Shown in pieces: positions 1 to 5,282 of a DNA stretch of 5,737 nucleotides. Source of the DNA: an uncultured Dorea sp. (GTDB taxonomy: Bacteria > Bacillota_A > Clostridia > Lachnospirales > Lachnospiraceae); the NCBI GenBank assembly GCA_948468495.1, contig CAOKJI010000150.1, forward strand, positions 1 to 5,737. Direction: 5' to 3'. Every line of letters begins with the position of its first letter. The stretch's first letter is position 1. The translations under genes were made by a program, and so were the position numbers. The notes beneath the pieces are model-generated. The model was not told the DNA's origin. It did not search any database and saw nothing but the letters and a program-made list of their open reading frames with translations.

Positions 1-383
1 TTTATTTCCCTATAATCGTCCAGCAAAGCTAATTTCGACAGATACACCCGCAGCTTTGTAAAATGTTCCTGCAGTCTTATCGTGTTCGGAAAATGGATTC
101 TGACAACAGAAAGAAACTCTCCTTCCGTATTCCAAAGCTTGCTGTCTGTCTGCTGCACGTCATTTGGAAATTCCGAATCAATTAAATAGATAACATGATG
201 ATATGCTTTCTCTGAATCCCTCTTATAAGTTATTTCATTAAATTTACTAATATCCTCCAGAGTCATAGAAGTCTGCCCGCTGCATTCCATCTCATCCATA
301 TGCCCCAGCGTTACCCACCAATCATTGTTGCTATGTCCCACATGTTCAAAACATTTCCGAAATGTCAAAGCCCGTACTAACAT
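1..383 (-). CDS. Hypothetical protein, C-terminal part cut by the window edge
   Basis: This frame runs open for 127 codons from an ATG at 383 to the left edge. It begins MLVRALTFRKCFEHVGHSNN and continues without a stop. The start is well supported: GGAGGTG (minus strand, 391-397) sits 7 bases before the ATG, inside the last codons of the preceding gene, whose TAG stop at 387-385 is one base from this ATG, so translation is probably coupled. The visible part has no signal peptide or membrane segment and looks like a mixed alpha/beta soluble protein, with strand-like stretches WWVTLGHM, YHHVIYLI and EFLSVVRIHF. I do not recognise the family. Its partner is a membrane protein, so a membrane-associated signalling or sensing pair is possible, but that is inference from gene order only. 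The coding frame is secure; the function is unknown. Confidence 0.8.
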   Translation of the reverse strand, partial: MLVRALTFRKCFEHVGHSNNDWWVTLGHMDEMECSGQTSMTLEDISKFNEITYKRDSEKAYHHVIYLIDSEFPNDVQQTDSKLWNTEGEFLSVVRIHFPNTIRLQEHFTKLRVYLSKLALLDDYREI

Positions 384-384
384 T

Positions 385-1566
385 CTAATTCACCTCCGGA
401 CATACCTGTTTCCAGGCAATTTCTGCTAATTTCCTATTATTGTCATTCTCTCCAAAAATAGAAACTGTCATCTGTACAAAAATCATCTTTAAAGAACTTT
501 GAGGAACATCCTCTGTAAATATATGTCTAGGCAGACTATAATACTGTCCCAAAAACAGAAACCATTCCAGGCAGCAAAGCAGCACTCTCATTTGAGTACC
601 AAAGAATTTATAGTACTCATTATCATTTTGAGCAAAATACATCGCTCTGTTCATACACTCTTCCAGATGTTCCGGCCTCTCCCCCGCTTTAAAATACTGA
701 AACCGAAAATACCCGCCGCAAAGCAGATTTAGTGTCATTTCTTCTTTATCTTTTAATTGTCTACATATACTTTTTAAGATTTTTTCCTCGAAAATCACTC
801 GTTCCATTTCCGGAACCTTATCCTCAATTTCCCGAAAAACAGCAGAAACAGACTCTATGCATTCCAAAACAAAATCACTTTCTTTCCTACAGCCACACAG
901 CCAGCCCACTATTTTACTACACAGCATATCGCAATATCCTTTATGATAAAGAGTATCCGCATCTCTCAAATGTTGCACCATTTTATGAAGTACTGTCTGG
1001 TCTTCAGATTTTTCGTTCTTCCAAAGTTCCAGAGCCAGCTTTTTCCGCTGTTCACTGTTCATTGCAATTTGAATACAAATCAACATCTGGGGAACACACC
1101 CCCAAACTACTGTAAAGAACGCCCACAGTGCTGCTTCTTTGGCACCGCACTTCGCCATCAATACACATAAAGCTGTAGAACCAAAATGCACCACAACACT
1201 GCCGGCATATCCCGGACCATATTTATAACGCACCATTTCACTCTGACTTTTTCCCAAAGTAATTTTATCCCGTTCACTGTAAATCCACCCCAGGAAGACG
1301 CTCCCTACACCTACAATCCCCATTACAGCAATAAGCGCTTCTAATGAACCTCTCTTCACTACGTCCCATAAACATCCATAGCCAAATATCATGTCCCGTC
1401 CGGAAAAAAACCAAAAAACACTGATAAAAAGCGCTATAAGCAGTAATGCAAACTGACCCGGAAACAATATATGTATTTTGATTTTTTCATTATCCCGCGG
1501 CTCTGGTTTTGTCATAGCGCATATACAGCATGTTAACGTTATAAATATCGTAATAATAATACCCAA
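385..1566 (-). CDS. Cysteine-rich multi-pass membrane protein of unknown function
   Basis: The protein has 393 residues and I do not recognise its family. It starts at TTG (1566), 5 bases after AGGAGAGG (1572-1579); starting instead at the internal Met18 would remove the first membrane segment and has no comparable ribosome binding site. Hydrophobic segments lie at about 2-18, 34-54, 76-95, 121-138 and 144-168, giving about five membrane spans. The remaining roughly 225 residues are hydrophilic and look helical, probably a cytoplasmic domain. I count 19 cysteines, with a cluster at residues 212, 216, 224 and 226 (CX3CX7CXC) that could bind a metal or be redox active, although no known motif fits. 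The downstream gene starts one base after its stop, so the two are probably made together. Base composition is clearly more AT-rich than ppdK. The coding call is firm; the function is open. Confidence 0.85.
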   Translation of the reverse strand: MGIIITIFITLTCCICAMTKPEPRDNEKIKIHILFPGQFALLLIALFISVFWFFSGRDMIFGYGCLWDVVKRGSLEALIAVMGIVGVGSVFLGWIYSERDKITLGKSQSEMVRYKYGPGYAGSVVVHFGSTALCVLMAKCGAKEAALWAFFTVVWGCVPQMLICIQIAMNSEQRKKLALELWKNEKSEDQTVLHKMVQHLRDADTLYHKGYCDMLCSKIVGWLCGCRKESDFVLECIESVSAVFREIEDKVPEMERVIFEEKILKSICRQLKDKEEMTLNLLCGGYFRFQYFKAGERPEHLEECMNRAMYFAQNDNEYYKFFGTQMRVLLCCLEWFLFLGQYYSLPRHIFTEDVPQSSLKMIFVQMTVSIFGENDNNRKLAEIAWKQVCPEVN

Positions 1567-1571
1567 TTTTT

Positions 1572-1579
1572 CCTCTCCT
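1572..1579 (-). promoter_or_regulatory. Ribosome binding site fixing a TTG start
   Basis: AGGAGAGG on the minus strand ends 5 bases before the TTG at 1566; its AGGAG core is 8 bases away. It is the reason for choosing the rare TTG start of the membrane protein. Confidence 0.75.
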
Positions 1580-1644
1580 GTAAAAATAAAAACAAAAGAA
1601 AAAACTACTGTTCAATTCCAGAGCAGATATTCATAACTGAACTA

Positions 1645-1663
1645 ACAGCGCCATTTTCACTGT
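1645..1663. promoter_or_regulatory. Degenerate palindrome, possible protein binding site (left copy)
   Basis: ACAGCG (1645-1650) and CACTGT (1658-1663) form an inverted pair with a 7-base spacer and one changed base. It is the mirror partner of the perfect site at 1731-1748. The role as an operator is inference; the same bases also form part of the larger inverted repeat. Confidence 0.35.
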
Positions 1664-1730
1664 CATCTGCCAAATTAGACTTCCTATACATGGTCAATGC
1701 TATCTCTCAGGAAATCCGCTTTACAAATTG

Positions 1731-1748
1731 ACAGTGTATAAGCACTGT
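1731..1748. promoter_or_regulatory. Perfect palindrome ACAGTG-N6-CACTGT, possible protein binding site (right copy)
   Basis: ACAGTG (1731-1736) and CACTGT (1743-1748) are exact inverted copies separated by TATAAG. The 18-bp size suits a dimeric repressor or a transposase binding site. In RNA it could form a local 6-bp hairpin that competes with the long-range pairing of 1638-1755. No regulator gene is visible in the window. Confidence 0.4.
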
Positions 1749-1786
1749 TAGTTCAAAAATAAATATACAAGTACACTAGAATGACC

Positions 1787-1804
1787 AGTAGTTATATAAC
1801 AACT
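1787..1804. repeat. Small AT-rich palindrome just after the small gene
   Basis: GTTATATAAC (1791-1800) is a perfect 10-bp palindrome, extended by AGT/ACT beyond one mismatch on each side. It begins right behind the TAA stop of the 64-residue gene. It is too AT-rich and lacks the U-run of an intrinsic terminator; it may mark a binding site or be chance. Confidence 0.35.
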
Positions 1805-1805
1805 T

Positions 1806-2000
1806 TTACTTAGTATTCTTTTTTACATCCACAGTCTGATACTGGCTGCTGACGATTTTTCCCAAATCGCTTTCTCTTGAATACAAAGAAGCATTTGCGC
1901 AATAAGTGCGTACTTTATCAGTCATAGGAATCCTATCTGCCTGCTGGTACCTTACTCCATCCTTTCTTCCTGCTGCCTTTACAAAACGCTCCATTACCAT
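1806..2000 (-). CDS. Small basic orphan protein (64 residues)
   Basis: The 64-residue product starts MVMERFVKAAGRKDGVRYQQ and ends with VDVKKNTK. The ATG at 2000 follows AGGAGGAGGAG (2006-2016) by 5 bases, one of the strongest ribosome binding sites in the window, which is the main reason to believe a frame this short; a second ATG at 1994 is less well placed. By count it has 13 Lys/Arg against 7 Asp/Glu, so it is basic, with a single Cys near residue 34 and no signal peptide or membrane segment. It is probably cytoplasmic and could bind nucleic acid, but no DNA-binding motif is seen. I do not recognise the family. It stands alone, separated from ppdK by 156 bases and from the next gene by 239, both spacers carrying inverted repeats. 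A coding call is likely; the function is unknown. Confidence 0.7.
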   Translation of the reverse strand: MVMERFVKAAGRKDGVRYQQADRIPMTDKVRTYCANASLYSRESDLGKIVSSQYQTVDVKKNTK

Positions 2001-2003
2001 ATT

Positions 2004-2027
2004 AACTCCTCCTCCTTCATAGGAGTT
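2004..2027 (-). promoter_or_regulatory. Ribosome binding site overlapped by a possible hairpin
   Basis: AGGAGGAGGAG (2006-2016) is the ribosome binding site of the 64-residue gene. On the minus strand AACTCCT (2027-2021) can pair with AGGAGTT (2010-2004) across a 10-base loop, or CTCCT can pair with the first AGGAG across ATGA. Either fold hides part of the site and leaves part exposed, so translation may be tuned. The inverted repeat is exact; the regulatory role is inference. Confidence 0.4.
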
Positions 2028-2071
2028 TATACATCTATATAATTTTTATGCAGATAATAAACTGTTTGTGT

Positions 2072-2135
2072 GGATAAACTACCAATTACTTAATATTCGT
2101 TGTACTAGAGCGTGTTTGAAAATCGTAATTTATCC
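2072..2135 (-). repeat. Imperfect inverted repeat between ppdK and the small gene
   Basis: GTAATTTATCC (2125-2135) and GGATAAACTAC (2072-2082) are inverted copies with one mismatch that becomes a U.G pair in minus-strand RNA, giving 11 pairs around a 42-base loop. It lies 21 bases after the ppdK stop. The stem is AT-rich and is followed by ACACAAACAG and no U-run, so it is not a typical intrinsic terminator. It may protect the 3' end of the ppdK message or belong to the leader of the small gene. Confidence 0.45.
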
Positions 2136-2156
2136 TGAATTAATAAGTTACAGAGC

Positions 2157-4778
2157 CTATTGATTAATTGCTGCCTGAGCCGCCGCCAATCGTGCAATCG
2201 GTACGCGGAACGGTGAGCAGGATACATAATTCAGCCCAATCTTATGGCAGAACTCCACGGAGCTTGGATCTCCGCCGTGCTCGCCGCAGATACCCACATG
2301 GATATTCGGATTTGTAGAACGGCCCCAGCGGGTAGCATTCGAGATGAGACGGCCCACTCCATGCTGATCCAGCTTAGCAAAAGGAACATTCTCATAAATC
2401 TTCCTGTCATAGTAAGCATCCAGGAACTTGCCTGCATCATCCCGGCTGAATCCAAAGGTCATCTGAGTCAAGTCATTGGAGCCAAATGAGAAGAAGTCAG
2501 CATGAGGCGAAATCTCGTCGGCTGTCATAGCGGCTCTCGGGATCTCGATCATGGTACCGACCTTATACTTCAGGCTGGAGCCCGCCTCGCTAATGAGTTT
2601 ATCGGCGGTAGAGGTAACAATGCCCTTAACGTAAAGGAATTCTTTCACTTCGCCAACCAGAGGAATCATAATCTCGGGAACTATATTCCATTCGGGATGC
2701 CGGGACTGAACATTTAACGCAGCCTTGATGACTGCAGTAGTCTGCATCACGGAAATCTCAGGATAAGTAACCGCCAGACGGCATCCGCGGTGGCCCATCA
2801 TAGGATTGAACTCATGAAGACCGGCAATAATAGCTTTGATGTCGTCCACGCTCTTACCCATGTCGGCAGCCAGCTTCTCAATATCTTCTTCTTCGGTAGG
2901 AACAAACTCATGAAGCGGCGGATCAAGGAAACGGATATTAACCGGATTGCCTTCCATTGCTTCGTACAATTTCTCGAAATCTCCCTGCTGATATGGCAGA
3001 ATCTTATCCAGGGCCGCTTCTCTTCCTTCTACGGTATCTGCGCAGATCATCTCGCGGAATGCTGCAATTCTGTCTTCCTCGAAGAACATATGCTCCGTAC
3101 GGCACAGACCGATACCCTCTGCGCCAAGCTCTCTTGCCTTCTTTGCGTCCTCCGGCGTATCTGCATTGGTACGAACCTCCAGAACTCTGTACTTGTCAGC
3201 CCATGCCATAATTCTTCCAAATTCGCCTGCAATGGTAGCGTCAACTGTCGGAATAATTCCGGCATAAATATTACCTGTCGTACCATCGATAGAGATTGCG
3301 TCTCCCTCATGGAACTCTTTTCCACCCAGTGTAAATTTCTTATTCTCCTCATCCATAGCAATATCGCCGCATCCGGATACACAGCAGGTACCCATACCGC
3401 GGGCAACTACTGCCGCATGGCTTGTCATACCGCCGCGGACTGTCAGAATACCCTGCGCAGACTTCATGCCTGTAATATCCTCCGGCGACGTCTCAAGACG
3501 GACCAGAACAACCTTCTCTCCTCTTTCCGCCCACGCCACAGCGTCATCAGCAGAGAATACGATCTTGCCGCATGCCGCGCCAGGAGATGCTCCAAGGCCC
3601 TTACCCATCGGCGTCGCCGCCTTCAATGCAGCCGCGTCAAACTGTGGATGAAGCAGCGTATCTAAGTTACGCGGGTCAATCATTGCAACCGCCTCTTCCT
3701 CTGTTCTCATGCCTTCATCAACCAGGTCGCAGGCAATCTTCAGCGCCGCCTGAGCGGTTCTCTTACCATTACGCGTCTGCAGCATATACAGCTTGCCATG
3801 CTCTACGGTAAACTCCATATCCTGCATATCTCTGTAGTGCTTTTCCAGTGTATTGCAAACCTCTTTGAACTGAGTGAACGCCTCCGGGAACTTGTCCTCC
3901 ATCTCGGAAATGTGCATCGGAGTACGCACGCCGGCAACCACGTCTTCGCCCTGGGCGTTGGTCAAAAACTCGCCGAACAGACCATTCTCGCCTGTAGCGG
4001 GGTCGCGGGTAAATGCAACGCCTGTACCGCAGTCGTCACCCATGTTACCGAATGCCATAGACTGCACGTTAACTGCAGTTCCCCAGGAATACGGGATGTC
4101 ATTGTCGCGGCGGTATACATTCGCACGCGGGTTGTCCCAGGAACGGAATACAGCCTTAATCGCGCCCATGAGCTGCTCCTTCGGATCATCCGGGAAGTCT
4201 GCGCCAATCTTAGCCTTATACTCAGCCTTGAACTGATTCGCCAGTTCTTTCAGATCCTCCGCCGTAAGGTCTACATCCTGCTGTACCCCTCTGTCCGCCT
4301 TCATCTTATCAATCAGCTCTTCAAAATACTTCTTACCAACTTCCATAACAACATCGGAATACATCTGAATGAATCTTCTGTAGCAGTCCCATGCCCAGCG
4401 CGGATTGTTGGACTTCTCAGCGATTACATTTACCACCGTCTCATTCAGTCCAAGGTTCAGAATGGTATCCATCATACCCGGCATAGAAGCTCTAGCGCCG
4501 GAACGGACAGATACGAGAAGCGGATTCTCATGATCGCCGAATTTCTTGCCGGTAATCTCCTCCATCTTAACAATGTACTCATTGATCTGACTCTGAATCT
4601 CATCATTGATCTCTCTGCCATCCTCATAATACTGAGTACATGCCTCTGTTGTAATCGTAAAGCCCTGCGGCACCGGGAGTCCCAGGCTTGTCATCTCAGC
4701 CAGATTCGCGCCCTTGCCGCCCAGAAGCTCACGCATATTCGCATTGCCTTCACTAAACAAATAAACCCATTTTGCCAT
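2157..4778 (-). CDS. ppdK: Pyruvate, phosphate dikinase
   Basis: PPDK catalyses ATP + Pi + pyruvate <-> AMP + PPi + phosphoenolpyruvate in the cytosol. In fermenting Clostridia it often works in glycolysis or PEP formation, using PPi. The product has 873 residues against 874 in C. symbiosum. Order: ATP-grasp nucleotide-binding part (about 1-340; GGKG Lys22, Arg92, Asp320, Glu322, Gln334), swivelling phosphohistidine domain (about 388-510; GGMTSH with His454), and pyruvate/PEP TIM barrel (about 530-873; Arg560, Arg616, Glu745, Asn768, Asp769, catalytic Cys831 in GICGEHGGDP). No key residue is missing. I chose the ATG at 4778 because the protein then starts MAKWVY like its relatives and the 8-base Shine-Dalgarno is 8 bases away; the in-frame TTG at 4784 is only 2 bases from it. 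It has its own promoter and appears to be transcribed alone. GC content is visibly higher than in the left third. Confidence 0.98.
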   Translation of the reverse strand: MAKWVYLFSEGNANMRELLGGKGANLAEMTSLGLPVPQGFTITTEACTQYYEDGREINDEIQSQINEYIVKMEEITGKKFGDHENPLLVSVRSGARASMPGMMDTILNLGLNETVVNVIAEKSNNPRWAWDCYRRFIQMYSDVVMEVGKKYFEELIDKMKADRGVQQDVDLTAEDLKELANQFKAEYKAKIGADFPDDPKEQLMGAIKAVFRSWDNPRANVYRRDNDIPYSWGTAVNVQSMAFGNMGDDCGTGVAFTRDPATGENGLFGEFLTNAQGEDVVAGVRTPMHISEMEDKFPEAFTQFKEVCNTLEKHYRDMQDMEFTVEHGKLYMLQTRNGKRTAQAALKIACDLVDEGMRTEEEAVAMIDPRNLDTLLHPQFDAAALKAATPMGKGLGASPGAACGKIVFSADDAVAWAERGEKVVLVRLETSPEDITGMKSAQGILTVRGGMTSHAAVVARGMGTCCVSGCGDIAMDEENKKFTLGGKEFHEGDAISIDGTTGNIYAGIIPTVDATIAGEFGRIMAWADKYRVLEVRTNADTPEDAKKARELGAEGIGLCRTEHMFFEEDRIAAFREMICADTVEGREAALDKILPYQQGDFEKLYEAMEGNPVNIRFLDPPLHEFVPTEEEDIEKLAADMGKSVDDIKAIIAGLHEFNPMMGHRGCRLAVTYPEISVMQTTAVIKAALNVQSRHPEWNIVPEIMIPLVGEVKEFLYVKGIVTSTADKLISEAGSSLKYKVGTMIEIPRAAMTADEISPHADFFSFGSNDLTQMTFGFSRDDAGKFLDAYYDRKIYENVPFAKLDQHGVGRLISNATRWGRSTNPNIHVGICGEHGGDPSSVEFCHKIGLNYVSCSPFRVPIARLAAAQAAINQ

Positions 4779-4786
4779 CTTCAAAT

Positions 4787-4794
4787 GACCTCCT
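4787..4794 (-). promoter_or_regulatory. Ribosome binding site of ppdK
   Basis: AGGAGGTC on the minus strand is fully complementary to the 16S rRNA tail. Its 8-base distance to the ATG at 4778, against 2 bases to the TTG at 4784, decides the start. Confidence 0.85.
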
Positions 4795-4828
4795 AATAAA
4801 TATTTTTCATGTCAAGTCACATAAATAC

Positions 4829-4857
4829 ATTTTACTGTTTTTGACAGGGTACGTCAA
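4829..4857 (-). promoter_or_regulatory. Sigma-A type promoter of ppdK
   Basis: On the minus strand TTGACG (4857-4852) and TAAAAT (4834-4829) are separated by exactly 17 bases, each one base or so from consensus. Transcription should begin near 4822, leaving a leader of about 40 bases. The -35 box lies 28 bases beyond the end of the upstream gene. It overlaps an inverted pair TTGAC-N7-GTCAA (4857-4841), and GTCAAGT occurs on the plus strand at 4811-4817 and 4853-4859, which could be regulator contacts. The promoter itself is well supported, its control is not. Confidence 0.75.
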
Positions 4858-4884
4858 GTATCCCAACTCATGATTTGGAAGTTT

Positions 4885-5268
4885 TTAATGTTTTAAAGCC
4901 CGTCCTTCCTTATCAAAATTCTTTCTAAGAGCCCTCTCCGTAGGAACGATCGCCCCGAGAAAGGGTATCATCTGCAAGGTAACAATCGCGCCGCCGAAAT
5001 ACCCGACTGCATCTTCACCCCGGCCCGCCACAAAAAACATGGAAATCATAGAGGGCGGTAACAGCGCCAGCCCCCAGACATACCATAATTTCCCAAAATA
5101 TTTGTGGGCAAATTCCCAGGTATCCTTATTTTTCATGGACATAACCGTACGGTAACCGAATACCGAATTTACATTTTTCGGAGCGCCCTTTCGGAACATT
5201 CTTCCAAACCCAATCATAGTAAACGGAACCACCCCGGTCATAAAAAACATAAAGAGCCAAAAAAACAT
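4885..5268 (-). CDS. SdpI-family integral membrane protein
   Basis: The product has 127 residues with three hydrophobic spans at about 2-22, 60-80 and 89-109. Between the first two lies the segment NVNSVFGYRTVMSMKN followed by W and FGK, which matches the conserved N-x-x-FGxRT...S-x-KN...W...GK pattern of the SdpI family. Bacillus subtilis SdpI is the immunity protein against the SdpC toxin and also acts in signalling; most short relatives like this one are uncharacterised, so immunity should not be assumed. I chose the ATG at 5268 because relatives start with a similar aromatic run (MxFWxF) and GGGGAG lies 7 bases upstream. A GTG at 5286, overlapping the previous stop as GTGA and preceded by GAGG, would add six residues and is a real alternative. 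It probably shares a transcript with the upstream serine hydrolase. Confidence 0.85.
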   Translation of the reverse strand: MFFWLFMFFMTGVVPFTMIGFGRMFRKGAPKNVNSVFGYRTVMSMKNKDTWEFAHKYFGKLWYVWGLALLPPSMISMFFVAGRGEDAVGYFGGAIVTLQMIPFLGAIVPTERALRKNFDKEGRALKH

Positions 5269-5282
5269 GTCCTGTCTCCCCG

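Larger units (their letters stand above)
1638..1755 (-). repeat. 118-bp nested inverted repeat in the leader of the membrane protein operon
   Basis: The ends TGAACTAACAG (1638-1648) and CTGTTAGTTCA (1745-1755) are perfect inverted copies. Extending inward to 14 positions leaves one mismatch, which becomes a U.G pair in minus-strand RNA. Inside them CACTGTCA (1658-1665) and TGACAGTG (1729-1736) pair perfectly, and GACTTCCT (1678-1685) pairs with AGGAAATC (1709-1716) with one U.G pair. Internal loops are nearly symmetrical (5/6 and 12/12 bases) and the apical loop is 23 bases. The wobble pairs favour a function as minus-strand RNA. It starts 50 bases after the stop of the small upstream gene and ends 71 bases before the TTG start downstream. 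No U-tract follows, so it is not an ordinary terminator. Alternatives are a leader RNA, a small structured RNA or a miniature inverted-repeat element; no target-site duplication is visible. Confidence 0.8.
1567..1805 (-). other. Intergenic spacer carrying structured DNA
   Basis: These 239 bases separate the 64-residue gene from the membrane protein gene. They hold the nested inverted repeat and the palindromes listed separately, plus a 28-codon frame (ATG at 1691 to TAG at 1605). That frame has only a weak GAGAG-type ribosome binding site and overlaps half the hairpin, so I do not call it a gene. I found no convincing sigma-A promoter; weak -10-like TATACA occurs around 1735-1741 on the minus strand without a good -35. 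Confidence 0.6.

Noticed and set aside
732..1115. Plus-strand open frame of 127 codons opposite the membrane protein gene
   Set aside because: The minus-strand frame is far longer, has a strong ribosome binding site and coherent membrane segments; the plus-strand frame has neither.
1..1566. Assignment of the left gene pair to a cyclic-nucleotide (cyclase plus membrane effector) anti-phage system
   Set aside because: The membrane/soluble arrangement recalls such systems, but I see no cyclase metal-binding aspartates or nucleotidyltransferase motif in the visible 127 residues, and the membrane protein is not recognisable as an effector.
2104..2124. Sequence around TAGAGCGTGTTTGAAAATC that looked like the terminus of an insertion sequence
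   Set aside because: No second inverted copy, target duplication or transposase fragment is present in the window, so the resemblance is only an impression.
2790..3665. Long plus-strand open frame of 291 codons opposite ppdK
   Set aside because: It lies wholly inside ppdK, whose protein is highly conserved over the same stretch, and its translation is Cys/His/Arg/Ser-rich with no recognisable fold. It is an antisense shadow.
3798..4796. Plus-strand open frame of 332 codons opposite the 5' part of ppdK
   Set aside because: Antisense shadow of the conserved ATP-grasp region; no ribosome binding site or family resemblance.
4861..4880. Short inverted repeat (TCCCAA / TTGGAA) after the SdpI-like gene as a terminator
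   Set aside because: The stem is only six pairs with a U.G pair, and no U-run follows on the minus strand. The T-rich stretch lies on the plus strand, where no gene ends.
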